The notes below the pieces were generated by a model, which did no database searches, was not told where the DNA came from, and saw only the letters and a list, made by a program, of their open reading frames with translations. From a virus, in the IMG/VR virus record IMGVR_UViG_3300046167_000057, positions 1 through 46,534 of that record: a stretch of 46,534 nt of DNA, one strand, 5' to 3'. Below, one piece after another: positions 38,073 through 46,159 of the stretch. Position 1 is the stretch's first letter; each line of letters starts with the position of its first letter. A program made the position numbers and the translations under genes.

Positions 38073-38259
38073 GGCCCATCCAAATCCCAAATACACCCGT
38101 CATTACACCCATTACTACACTGACAAAAGCACTCTGAGCAGCGGTAGGAGCATCCAACTCCATGAACCACTCAGCACACCGCCAAGACATAACAGTGCTG
38201 GCTAACATCATGCAACGAGGCAGAACCTTCCATTTGAGGAACTGCTCTACCGTAATCAT
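38044..38259 (-). CDS. Small holin-like membrane protein, 71 residues
   Basis: MITVEQFLKWKVLPRCMMLA begins a first transmembrane helix, and SAFVSVVMGVMTGVFGIWMG is the second. It resembles small phage proteins of the DUF7940 type found beside holins. It follows the three-helix holin with a four-base overlap, AAGGG upstream. It may be an antiholin or second holin. Confidence 0.6.
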   Translation of the reverse strand: MITVEQFLKWKVLPRCMMLASTVMSWRCAEWFMELDAPTAAQSAFVSVVMGVMTGVFGIWMGHEHKGDNKS

Positions 38260-38657
38260 TTTGTTAACCCTTTAGACTTTTCAAAGCTACGCATTCCACC
38301 CAATCCTAACATGCCAAGTAAGATTGTCATCAAGCTATCCATGTCAAACGCAGGATAAGCTACTGGCTCTATACCCATGTACGCTGTCACTACATCTGCA
38401 GACGGAAAGATTAAAAAGTGTGCTAGTAGGGCAACGCCACATGTCCAGCCAATAAAGGGTCGCCAACCCGCCACGAACACGTTACGTGACTTGGCCTCTT
38501 CAGCGTTGATAGCCAACTGGCCCTTCGCCAGTTCCTGTGCATGTTTTTCAGACATAGTTGCCAGTTCGTGGGCAATGGCATTCTTCTGGTCTTTGTCTTC
38601 GATGAATTTATCTAGTAGTCCAGTGACCGGACCTATCAAGCTTGCTAACATTTCCAT
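38256..38657 (-). CDS. Holin, GTA-type three-transmembrane family
   Basis: 133 residues. A helical N-terminal part (VTGLLDKFIEDKDQKNAIAH; ELAKGQLAINAEEAKSRNVF) leads to VAGWRPFIGWTCGVALLAHF, the signature of the Holin_3TM (gene-transfer-agent) family; the last helix is SLMTILLGMLGLGGMRSFEK. It makes the inner-membrane pore that lets the lysozyme out. Its genetic neighbours are the rest of the lysis set. Confidence 0.85.
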   Translation of the reverse strand: MEMLASLIGPVTGLLDKFIEDKDQKNAIAHELATMSEKHAQELAKGQLAINAEEAKSRNVFVAGWRPFIGWTCGVALLAHFLIFPSADVVTAYMGIEPVAYPAFDMDSLMTILLGMLGLGGMRSFEKSKGLTK

Positions 38658-38941
38658 CTCTTTCGTGCTTGGCGCAAACGACTGTTCGGGTCTTTTGCTG
38701 CTTTAGGAAACTTCTTCATCTGCCCGGCTGACCTTGCACAGTAGGACTTTCGGCGTTTAGCTGCAGCACTTCCCGGCTTGACCTTTCCGGTAACAGCAGT
38801 CTTTAGCTTGCTACCGGGATTCTTTTTCCGGTAAGCAGCAACGCCAGCCGCTGTCATACCCGCCCCAGACTTCGTAGGACGGAAGTTCTTCTTGTTACGG
38901 GCTGGCATGTTGTCAGGTTTTCTAGGCTTTCTTGGCGGCAC
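38645..38941 (-). CDS. Small basic protein, DUF6321-like, 98 residues
   Basis: A GTG at 38939-38941 is the likely start because AAGGA is six bases upstream; an ATG start (MPARNKKNF) also exists. GMTAAGVAAYRKKNPGSKLK, KPGSAAAKRRKSYCARSAG and the ending RLRQARKRWKC match a family widespread in phages (DUF6321-like). It is very basic and may be packaged with or bind DNA. Function unknown. Confidence 0.7.
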   Translation of the reverse strand: MPPRKPRKPDNMPARNKKNFRPTKSGAGMTAAGVAAYRKKNPGSKLKTAVTGKVKPGSAAAKRRKSYCARSAGQMKKFPKAAKDPNSRLRQARKRWKC

Positions 38942-39170
38942 TTTTCTTCCTTTTCTTACCGGAAGCTGTAACAGACCATTTTACTTTGCTTGGTCCTGTC
39001 TTTTTAGCTGCTTCTTTTTTGGTTATACGGCTTGCGACTTTGGCAGGTCTACAGGCTGGATAAGGACGCTTCTTCTTCTCTGAACCAGAACGACCACACT
39101 TCTTTCCGGTCTTTACATCCCGCCAGTCTTCCTTGAACCACTTAGTTAAGCCGCCTTTAGGTTTAGCCAT
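38922..39170 (-). CDS. Small basic Cys-containing protein, DUF5872-like, 82 residues
   Basis: MAKPKGGLTKWFKEDWRDVK, KKCGRSGSEKKKRPYPACRP and a Lys/Ala tail. The WxxxxWxDxKTGKKCGR...YPxCRP pattern is typical of DUF5872-like phage proteins. TAATG overlap with the upstream gene. A virion DNA-binding role is possible by charge. Confidence 0.7.
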   Translation of the reverse strand: MAKPKGGLTKWFKEDWRDVKTGKKCGRSGSEKKKRPYPACRPAKVASRITKKEAAKKTGPSKVKWSVTASGKKRKKSAAKKA

Positions 39171-39328
39171 TAGGCATACGTCCCGCCGCGCTTCTTGTAG
39201 GTTTTAACCAACCAAGCATTTGCATACGCACTTGGATACACTTTGAATTTCTTTTTAGCTTCGGCCTTGACTCGTGAATACAGTGCTGCATTCTTTGGCT
39301 TTGGGCTTTTTGATTTTTTAGCTGCCAT
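39170..39328 (-). CDS. Small basic protein, 52 residues
   Basis: ATG at 39326-39328, TAA at 39170-39172. MAAKKSKSPKPKNAALYSRV, KAEAKKKFKVYPSAYANAWL and KTYKKRGGTYA. The AKKKFxVYPSAYANAWxxKxYKxRGG pattern is widespread in phages and usually sits near the DUF5872-like gene. It is the first gene after the promoter at 39357-39385. Confidence 0.7.
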   Translation of the reverse strand: MAAKKSKSPKPKNAALYSRVKAEAKKKFKVYPSAYANAWLVKTYKKRGGTYA

Positions 39329-39356
39329 GTATATTTACCCCCGGCAAAGGTTACTG

Positions 39357-39385
39357 CTTATAACATAAATTATAATAGGTGTCAA
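39357..39385 (-). promoter_or_regulatory. Sigma-70-type promoter after the capsid gene
   Basis: TTGACA (39380-39385), 17 bases, TATAAG (39357-39362) on the minus strand, 28 bases before the ATG at 39328. It would raise or separate expression of the small basic proteins and lysis genes from the capsid genes. Confidence 0.6.
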
Positions 39386-39407
39386 GGGGGCAAGTTGCCC
39401 TGCCCCC
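39386..39407 (-). other. GC-rich hairpin behind the capsid gene
   Basis: 39386-39392 pairs with 39401-39407 (7 bp, GGGGGCA/TGCCCCC). An alternative fold uses the near-palindrome GGGCAAGTTGCCC. It lies just past the capsid stop and abuts the -35 box. There is no T-run, so it is more likely an mRNA end protector or weak terminator than a full terminator. Confidence 0.5.
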
Positions 39408-39417
39408 CGACATTTAA

Positions 39418-40398
39418 TTATGCAAGTGTGTCAACCACACCGCGTACCAGACCTTCTGGACGAAGGACCTTACGTCCGAAGACGTGTAGGCCACGAACGA
39501 TGTCTGAGAAGGTGTCAGTTGAACGAACAACTTCTGTCTTCGCAATGTGTGAAGCAGTTGCTACGGCTGACATGTGACCAGCCAAGCAAATTGACTCACC
39601 GTCTGCGCCAGTAACACCAGTCATTGAAACGGCATCAGTTCCACCAGCAACCATTGCGGTTGACTTGTAGCAGTTGAAGCCTGCAATGTTGCCTTGCATG
39701 ACAAGGCCGTTACGCAGTGGTGAAGTACCGTCACCAGTTACCTGTACTTCTGCAAACTTTGCACCGGCTGCGAACAGCTTTGAGTAGAAAGCAGGAGAAG
39801 CTACGAACCAACGGTTCTCTTCAGGAACTGACTGCTCATCAAGTTCTTTTGCCATTTCGAGCATCAGATTGACGGCAGCGTCGTAGTTGGTATGAATTGC
39901 AATCGGAGCCGCTGCTGTACCCAATGCAGTGTTGGTTGAAAGCAAACCACCTGCAAGGGTTGCATCGTCGGCACCAGCAATTGCTGCACCATCGACCATT
40001 GACTGAAGAACGTTACCGTCAAACTTGCGCTTCAAAGAGTATGCACCTGATGAGGTAGCAAGGGCTTCAAAGTTCACGTGTGACTGACGCTCTTCGATGT
40101 CGTCGATTTTAAACGCAAAGGCGTTTGCTTGGTCGACGACCATTGTTGTTTCGTCATCAGCAAGGTTCTGCGCGGTTACTGTTGTACCACGAGAGTATGC
40201 TGAGACTGTAATTGTCGGCTCTTTGATGATTCGAACGGTGTCGCCGTAGTTATCAATTTCGCCAGCATAGTCGGTATTTGTGATGTCTTCAACAACCGAA
40301 GCGCGACGAAAGAACTTGAGAACTTTTTGGCTAAAGATTTCGGGGGTAAAGTTACCTGAAGGCAGGTTACCGTAACCACCAGCTACTGGAAATGCCAT
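39418..40398 (-). CDS. Major capsid protein
   Basis: 326 residues. NFTPEIFSQKVLKFFRRASV and DYAGEIDNYGDTVRIIKEPT at the start, FAFKIDDIEERQSHVNFEAL, and AGFNCYKSTAMVAGGTDAVS near the end fit the HK97-fold coat protein of P22-like and marine podoviruses. It follows the scaffold gene, with AAGAAGGAA about 10 bases before the ATG. Codon use is clean and highly regular, as expected for the most abundant virion protein. Confidence 0.85.
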   Translation of the reverse strand: MAFPVAGGYGNLPSGNFTPEIFSQKVLKFFRRASVVEDITNTDYAGEIDNYGDTVRIIKEPTITVSAYSRGTTVTAQNLADDETTMVVDQANAFAFKIDDIEERQSHVNFEALATSSGAYSLKRKFDGNVLQSMVDGAAIAGADDATLAGGLLSTNTALGTAAAPIAIHTNYDAAVNLMLEMAKELDEQSVPEENRWFVASPAFYSKLFAAGAKFAEVQVTGDGTSPLRNGLVMQGNIAGFNCYKSTAMVAGGTDAVSMTGVTGADGESICLAGHMSAVATASHIAKTEVVRSTDTFSDIVRGLHVFGRKVLRPEGLVRGVVDTLA

Positions 40399-40428
40399 TT
40401 TTCTATTCCTTCTTCATTTTTTTGAGGT

Positions 40429-41340
40429 TTAAGATTGAAAGTCGATTCGCCCTTCAGCCCGCGCAGCGTCTAATTCACTTTCCAGCTTTTCGAACTCGTG
40501 CGGTTTCATCTTGGCGATTTGCGAAGCTTTCCAAACCCGTTTACCGTCTGTGCCTTCAGCCTTGACTTCCCGTGCAGGGGTTTTTGTTACGGCTTCTGCA
40601 GCAGATGCAGATTTGGTCTTCTTCTTTGTAGTCGTTAAGCCTGTGTCGGCTTTGTAGAGGTCTATGACCCGTGCTGCCCATTTTACATCGGTACTATTTT
40701 TGTAGATACCTTCTGCAATTGAAGCTGGCTGCTCTTCTAACCATGAAAGAAACTGCTGGTCCGTTTTGATTTCATTAAAGTCGGGATGTACTCTGAGAAG
40801 CTGCTCGTAGGCGTTTTTCTTCTCTAGGGCTTGTTCCCGTTCCTTAATTGAACCTAGTTCTTCACGGAGTTTTGCAACCTGTGTTTCGGTCTGCATACTT
40901 GAAACCGTCTGGACAACTTCGAAGACATCTGGGTAGCGTTCTTTGAACTCTTCCAGTTCTTCTTGTGTTCGCGGTGGAGTTACGCCTCGTGGCATTTCCG
41001 CCGCACGGTCTGTCATTGTCTTGCGAAGGCTTTCGATTTCACCCTTGAACTCGTTCACCTTGTCGTCGTAATGACGCTTCAAGTCATCATACCGTTTTTT
41101 GTAGTCGTGGTCGTCCGAAGCTTCCTTCTTCTGTTCCACGAAACTATCGCCCGCTTCGTTTTGCTGAGTAGCCGCTTCTTTTTCTACGGGGTCAGCTTCT
41201 TCTTGGGCTTCTGCAACCGCCTCATCTTCTTCGTCCTTGTAGACTTCATCGCGGTACTTTCCACGATAGAGACTTTCATTGTTGACAGTTCCGAAAGAGT
41301 CGTTTGCTTTGTTGGCACGGTGGCCTCTTGCTTTTGCCAT
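40429..41340 (-). CDS. Scaffolding protein
   Basis: 303 residues counted from the ATG at 41338-41340, eight bases after GAGGTGA; a GTG nine bases upstream lies in the ribosome binding site and is rejected. The protein is acidic, rich in Glu/Lys/Ala, with a long coiled coil (YKKRYDDLKRHYDDKVNEFK) and a helical, basic C-terminus (ASQIAKMKPHEFEKLESELD), the part that usually binds the capsid protein. It lies directly before the capsid gene. The tandem RNA stem-loops at 41356-41423 are in its leader. Confidence 0.8.
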   Translation of the reverse strand: MAKARGHRANKANDSFGTVNNESLYRGKYRDEVYKDEEDEAVAEAQEEADPVEKEAATQQNEAGDSFVEQKKEASDDHDYKKRYDDLKRHYDDKVNEFKGEIESLRKTMTDRAAEMPRGVTPPRTQEELEEFKERYPDVFEVVQTVSSMQTETQVAKLREELGSIKEREQALEKKNAYEQLLRVHPDFNEIKTDQQFLSWLEEQPASIAEGIYKNSTDVKWAARVIDLYKADTGLTTTKKKTKSASAAEAVTKTPAREVKAEGTDGKRVWKASQIAKMKPHEFEKLESELDAARAEGRIDFQS

Positions 41341-41355
41341 TTTATTCACCTCACT

Positions 41356-41423
41356 AGCGGGGCCACATGGCTGTGGGTAGCCGCTCCGGTTGTGCTGGGG
41401 CCACGAACTCGTGGGTAGCCAGC
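41356..41423 (-). ncRNA. Tandem structured RNA element in the scaffold leader
   Basis: On the minus strand two stem-loops stand side by side with eight bases between. Each has a 5-bp outer stem, a CTAC/CC internal loop, a 5-bp inner stem and a 4-base loop. Element A: outer 41419-41423 with 41394-41398 (GCTGG/CCAGC), inner CCACG/CGTGG, loop AGTT. Element B: outer 41381-41385 with 41356-41360 (AGCGG/CCGCT), inner CCACA/TGTGG, loop GCCA. Three outer pairs and one inner pair differ between A and B, yet every change is compensated. The internal loop is identical. I do not recognise a known RNA family. Confidence 0.65.
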
Positions 41424-41430
41424 GGATTCT

Positions 41431-44007
41431 TTACTTACTAGGAGTAAATTCGTAATTCATAAAAGAGTCGTCATACATTGTTCCCTTGCCTAGCGAGGAC
41501 GGGGTGAGCATTTCTGCAGCACTCGCTAAGACTGCTAGAGGCGGGGTGGCTACTGTTGCTACCTTAGCAATGGCTCGTCCCGCTAACTTCCCGGCAGATT
41601 TAGGGTCGTTCTTAAATGTTTCAATAAAATTAATCTTGGATTTATCGTCGTGAAAGACCTGTTCCTGAAGAAACATTGCCATGTCATCCAGAGAACGTTC
41701 CCCAGCTAAATATGCTCTTTTAAGTTCTCTTACAAAACGCAGATTTTTATCTAGTTCAGACTTGGGCATTTTTGCAAAATACTCAGTCTTCTTTTTTCCT
41801 TGAGTTTTCCAAGCCTCTTCCACGCCCTCGAACAGTTGGTCAATTGTAACCTTGCGGCTTTTAATTACCTGATTGCCTTTTCCGGCATCCGCAGCAAATC
41901 TACCTGCTCGTTTAACGTCTGGCGTGTGAAATTTACCCACATCTTCTTTACCGTAACCGTAGTCGGTTGCAACTACCTTCGACGGGTCTAGGGGTTCGCC
42001 GCGATATAGGGTGACCTTATCACCCGCCGCGAACTTTTTTCTATCAATGAAGCCCCCTTCTGCGGCCCCAACAGGCTGCTGTCCATTTTCTGCAATGCGC
42101 TGTTCGGTTTTCCGAATGCCTCGCTTATTAATCTTTTCTAGGCGGTCCTCGCCAATGATATCTACTAGGTGCGGTGCAATCTTGACTTCGCCGCTAGACA
42201 CTGCAATATCAACGAGGTTTGAATGCCGCTCAAAATTGTCTGTGGAAAGACCCCGGCGAACCGCTTCCTTCTGAGCATCCATAATCATTTTACGGATGTC
42301 TTGCTCTCCCGCGAACTCAACGGCAGCAGCATTTATGATGTAAGTACCCTCTGGAACGCTGTCAGGGCGATTGTCAGCGACTTTAGCACCTTCAGTGACC
42401 TGAGATGGCGGAGCGTCGATAAAACCGCTCTGTGAGGCTTGTACCCCTGCTGGCGGGGTTCCGAAGGCATAGTTCTGCCTATTATTCTCTGTAGACAAGT
42501 TTTGAGGGCGACCATGTTCAATTCTACCACCGCGAGCGTCTCCACCACCAAAAGCATCACTAATCTGCCCTGATTCGCTCTCTGAAAAACCACCAGAGCC
42601 ACCGTCATCTCCAAAAGATTGGTTAAAGCTTTCTCTATCTGCTCTATCTTGTGCTGCTTTCTCTGCTGCCTTTTTAGCTGCCTGTTCCGCTGCCTTTTTA
42701 GCCGCTTCCGCCGCCGCTTTCTCATTCTTTATACTCTGGATGTTTTGGGCAACAGTACCCTTACCACTACGAGCCTTATCTAAAACACTTTTAGCTTGGT
42801 CTACAGTTATTCCGTTGGTTTTGGCAAGGGCTTCTAGGTCGCTGGCTCTACCATATGCGGAAGTTCTACCGTAACCGTCCATGTAGCTGCCGTTGTTTGT
42901 ATAGCGACCGCCGTTACCAAGGTCGTTAGAGTATCCCGCATCCTCGAACCGAACCGCATCCTTACCAGTGTAGTCAAAACCAAAGGTTCCGCCGAAGGTG
43001 CTGGGGACAAAACCCCTTTGAATAGCTTCCATGTTTTTAAGAGTAGAGTTGTCAAGACCTCTCATGTTGCCCGTGTAAACTGCGGTTCCAGCCCGTCGGG
43101 TAATACCCCCCGAACCAACACCACTGCCAAACTGCATAGAAAAACCAATATCCACGCCTGTTAGTCCACGGCTAGATGCAACAGGGTTTCCATAGGCATC
43201 CGTTTCTTCGTCGCCTGCTGTCATAAACTGACCAGCCATAGGGCCAGTTGTGTGAGCAGCCATCACTGCTCTATTGATAGACCTGTCATTATACTGACGA
43301 GAATGGACTGCATCTGCTACGATACCCAGCATGCCGTCTGGTCTAGCACTAATCTCACCAAAAGCATTTTTAACAGTCTTATCACTGAATACTGCAGAGC
43401 CGACAAGAGCCATGGGTGCGCTTACAGCAGAAAAAAGACCTTTCATAGCCGTTTTACCAGAAACTTTAGTGGGGTCTACGGCTGCTTCCATATTTTCCAT
43501 TGTGGAGTTTAGCTGGGAAGAAAACCCTGCTGAAAGATTTATATCGGACCAGTTGCCTTGTACAAATGGCTCCATAACATTTTCGATAAACCCCAAGCGG
43601 TCCTTCATTCCCGGTGGGTTTTCTGCCTTTATATAATCTGAGTAGTTATTGTACTGGTGATGGCCTGTTTCTAAATCCGTATTATAACTAATCCCGGTTC
43701 CGCCCGGAAACATGGATTCGCCACTCCGTATTCCTGTGGCTTCTAGGGCGTTTATTGCGTCATCTTGGGTATCACCACGGTCACCTTGTTCTCCGGCAAT
43801 CCCGTATTCTTCTAGTTCGGTAATATCGTCTCCACCACCCACATCAATACCGGTGTCCGTTAAAGATGGGATATCAAGAAACTGATTGTAGAAATTTACA
43901 AAGCTGCTTTGGTATGTAGGTAAATCCACGGCTTCTTGTCCTGCAAAGTACGACTCCGTACCATACAAGTCTTGATTTACCCCGGCAACTGTAATTCTAT
44001 CCGCCAT
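41431..44007 (-). CDS. Large virion-associated protein with possible ADP-ribosyltransferase-like C-terminal domain
   Basis: 858 residues. The N-terminal half is Gly/Asn/Asp-rich. Residues about 400-450 are an Ala/Lys coiled coil (AAEAAKKAAEQAAKKAAEKA). Around 540-640 comes VPEGTYIINAAAVEFAGEQD and SGEVKIAPHLVDIIGEDRLE, a repeat type seen in phage head-associated proteins. From about 664: LYRGEP, then GKFHTPDVKRAGRFAADAG and QVIKSRKVTI, which resembles the R / [S/T]-x-P / strand order of R-S-E ADP-ribosyltransferases, though the final Glu motif is not clear. It lies between portal and scaffold. Confidence 0.5.
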   Translation of the reverse strand: MADRITVAGVNQDLYGTESYFAGQEAVDLPTYQSSFVNFYNQFLDIPSLTDTGIDVGGGDDITELEEYGIAGEQGDRGDTQDDAINALEATGIRSGESMFPGGTGISYNTDLETGHHQYNNYSDYIKAENPPGMKDRLGFIENVMEPFVQGNWSDINLSAGFSSQLNSTMENMEAAVDPTKVSGKTAMKGLFSAVSAPMALVGSAVFSDKTVKNAFGEISARPDGMLGIVADAVHSRQYNDRSINRAVMAAHTTGPMAGQFMTAGDEETDAYGNPVASSRGLTGVDIGFSMQFGSGVGSGGITRRAGTAVYTGNMRGLDNSTLKNMEAIQRGFVPSTFGGTFGFDYTGKDAVRFEDAGYSNDLGNGGRYTNNGSYMDGYGRTSAYGRASDLEALAKTNGITVDQAKSVLDKARSGKGTVAQNIQSIKNEKAAAEAAKKAAEQAAKKAAEKAAQDRADRESFNQSFGDDGGSGGFSESESGQISDAFGGGDARGGRIEHGRPQNLSTENNRQNYAFGTPPAGVQASQSGFIDAPPSQVTEGAKVADNRPDSVPEGTYIINAAAVEFAGEQDIRKMIMDAQKEAVRRGLSTDNFERHSNLVDIAVSSGEVKIAPHLVDIIGEDRLEKINKRGIRKTEQRIAENGQQPVGAAEGGFIDRKKFAAGDKVTLYRGEPLDPSKVVATDYGYGKEDVGKFHTPDVKRAGRFAADAGKGNQVIKSRKVTIDQLFEGVEEAWKTQGKKKTEYFAKMPKSELDKNLRFVRELKRAYLAGERSLDDMAMFLQEQVFHDDKSKINFIETFKNDPKSAGKLAGRAIAKVATVATPPLAVLASAAEMLTPSSLGKGTMYDDSFMNYEFTPSK

Positions 44008-44224
44008 TCTTAACTATCGCCTCGTGATTAACCTTCAGTTGAAGGAGGGTTTCCAGTAAAGCCGCTTTCCCCTGCAGTTGGCGCAGTTCCGACTCCGATT
44101 GTGCCGTTACCAGACCCCGAAAGGTCAGTGCCTTCAGGTCTTGGAGATACTCCTCCAGAACCTTCCATACCGCCGGGTTGCTGACCAGCGGCCCCAGCTT
44201 CTTCGCTTGCTCTTTGTTGTGCAT
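43997..44224 (-). CDS. Small coiled-coil protein overprinted on the portal C-terminus
   Basis: 75 residues: MHNKEQAKKLGPLVSNPAVW, then ELRQLQGKAALLETLLQLK. The RLQGxxxAL coiled coil and KxLGPLxSNxxxW start are typical of the short protein found right after portal in many podoviruses. Here 197 bases lie inside the portal gene in another frame, over its low-complexity Gly/Ser/Pro tail. It ends 11 bases inside the next gene. GAAGGG is 13 bases upstream, a weak ribosome binding site. Confidence 0.65.
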   Translation of the reverse strand: MHNKEQAKKLGPLVSNPAVWKVLEEYLQDLKALTFRGLVTAQSESELRQLQGKAALLETLLQLKVNHEAIVKNGG

Positions 44225-46157
44225 CTGCCATCATTCCCTTCAACATTTCGGCGTACAGTTGTGCTTCGTTCGTATCGTTGACAAGGCTGTCTGGGTCGAT
44301 GTCTTGTGAAATAGCCAGTTCACGAATTAAGTTTGGTATCTTAATGAACGGAGCCAACATCGGGTTTGCAACAGTTTGCAGCAAAGCAGTAAGACGCTGT
44401 GTGCGAACTTCTTTTTGCATCACGGCAGCAACGCCGCGTGGTTTAATCTCTAGGTCACCGACAATGTCTTCGACCTCATCGTTAAACTGCATGTTCCACT
44501 GAAAATACGATTCACCAAGAGGCTTGAGAAGCATGTCATCGATGTTCTTGATGACTGTCTTCATAGAAAGACCCGCCGAACCCATCAGCATTGATAAGCC
44601 AGCAGCGGTTCGCCCTGTTCCGGTGACGCCTGTTTGTCCGTGCATAATCGACGGAATACCCGTTTCTTCATCAGCCAACTGGCGGCTAATCTGATACATC
44701 TGCAGGTTTTCTCCTGCTGTGTTCGGAAACTTTAAGCCGTTGATTGCCGTTCCGGTGACACCAGATTGGCGTCTGAAAATCTTGCCGGGAAAGATGTCCA
44801 TGTTTTGACCCGGTACGAGACTAGCTTCGTCCACATCAAACACTAGGTTACCTGCAAGAGCGAGGTTATCGATAGCCATACGAACGTGACCGTTCATAAG
44901 TTTTTGGGCATCTTCCATATTTTCTGCTACACCTACACCCCAAATTTGATAGGGGTTTACTTCGTAAGGAAACACTTGATATGGAATACGAGCAGGAGTG
45001 AAAGGGTTGAGGACACAACGAATGACCATGTTGCCACAGACCCAGACGTTTACCTGAACCTCGTCAAACTCGGACATTTGCTCTGCACCTTCAAGTCCCG
45101 CTTCTTGAGCGAACTTAGCATCTACAACACCCCAGTATTCAAGAATCTCGTAGCGGTTTTCAGAAACGTAAGGTTCGGTCTCGTCTTCCCGAATGGTGTC
45201 CTCGTAATACTTATCTTCGTAGTTAGGTCCTTTGGCGAGACACTCTTCAATAGCAGAAGCAATGAAATGCGGACGCTTGATAAGGCTGCGAAGCTGTTGG
45301 CGGTTATATCTGTGACGTTCGACAACGTATTCACAGTCTTCAATACACGTAGCGGATGGGTCAGGGTGAAAATCCCAAAGGGAAACCATCTCGATGCGGG
45401 GAACTACTCGCTCGTAGGGAGTGTATTCACGCTCTCCTTCGTCGTTGCGTTCCCACTTGTGTACTCGTTTATTAAAATTGAACGGTCCCTTGACGATACC
45501 CGTTCCGAAAAGCGAAGCTTCAAATATTGATTTGCGAAGAACGTTGACTGCATTAGTATCAAGCAACTGGTCGTGAATGACTTCTTCCATCCGACGAGCC
45601 GTCTCTTTTGCAGGGCTAATTTGAGGTTCACCGAGCTTGGCTTTTCCCTCTACAAGAGGAAGTTGCCCGTATTCGCTCTGTAAGCCCCCTAGAAAGGCTT
45701 TAGGCTCTTCTGCTTGCATAGCCCCCGGAGGAAGCTCTCTACCGTCTCCTGCGAACCCGTAGGGGTCTTTAGGAGCCATTTGGTCAAGAGGTGTCTCCAT
45801 ATGTGCAAATTCAGCGATACCTTCCGGAACTGGAGTAGACTCGACAACAAGCGGAAATTTCTTGTTTGTGAACAAGATATCAATAATCTGACCAAAGGCT
45901 GCAAGAACCTTCGTCTTGGTTATGCGAACAAAAACCTTTGACCGTTCCGAATCTCGGTATTGGGTCGTAGAGTCGTAGATGCCACGAAAGTTTTTATAGG
46001 CTTGAAGCCATCGTTGTTCGTGGGAGTAGCGTCCGTTTTCCGCGTCTTCAAACTTAGACTTGACATACCCAGCTAGGCCGGGCATAAACTCGTCAGGGTT
46101 CGTGACGCTAATTTGTGTGTCGTCTTCCGGTTGTAGGAAGTTATCATCTGATGCCAT
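44028..46157 (-). CDS. Portal protein
   Basis: 709 residues. The N-terminal half (FRGIYDSTTQYRDSERSKVF; VRITKTKVLAAFGQIIDILF) and the central part (LQPLVESTPVP-type wing, YERVVPRIEMVSLWDFHPDP, QVFPYEVNPYQIWGVGVAEN) fit the portal of HMO-2011-like and other marine podoviruses. The dodecamer forms the DNA channel and docks the terminase. From about residue 645 the tail is Gly/Ser/Pro low complexity, which is where the small coiled-coil gene is overprinted. The large terminase should lie to the right of the window. Confidence 0.8.
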   Translation of the reverse strand: MASDDNFLQPEDDTQISVTNPDEFMPGLAGYVKSKFEDAENGRYSHEQRWLQAYKNFRGIYDSTTQYRDSERSKVFVRITKTKVLAAFGQIIDILFTNKKFPLVVESTPVPEGIAEFAHMETPLDQMAPKDPYGFAGDGRELPPGAMQAEEPKAFLGGLQSEYGQLPLVEGKAKLGEPQISPAKETARRMEEVIHDQLLDTNAVNVLRKSIFEASLFGTGIVKGPFNFNKRVHKWERNDEGEREYTPYERVVPRIEMVSLWDFHPDPSATCIEDCEYVVERHRYNRQQLRSLIKRPHFIASAIEECLAKGPNYEDKYYEDTIREDETEPYVSENRYEILEYWGVVDAKFAQEAGLEGAEQMSEFDEVQVNVWVCGNMVIRCVLNPFTPARIPYQVFPYEVNPYQIWGVGVAENMEDAQKLMNGHVRMAIDNLALAGNLVFDVDEASLVPGQNMDIFPGKIFRRQSGVTGTAINGLKFPNTAGENLQMYQISRQLADEETGIPSIMHGQTGVTGTGRTAAGLSMLMGSAGLSMKTVIKNIDDMLLKPLGESYFQWNMQFNDEVEDIVGDLEIKPRGVAAVMQKEVRTQRLTALLQTVANPMLAPFIKIPNLIRELAISQDIDPDSLVNDTNEAQLYAEMLKGMMADAQQRASEEAGAAGQQPGGMEGSGGVSPRPEGTDLSGSGNGTIGVGTAPTAGESGFTGNPPSTEG

Positions 46158-46159
46158 GA

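Noticed and set aside
44886-45530. Long plus-strand open frame (214 codons) opposite the portal gene
   Set aside because: It lies fully antisense to a well-supported portal gene, has no ribosome binding site and no recognisable protein character.
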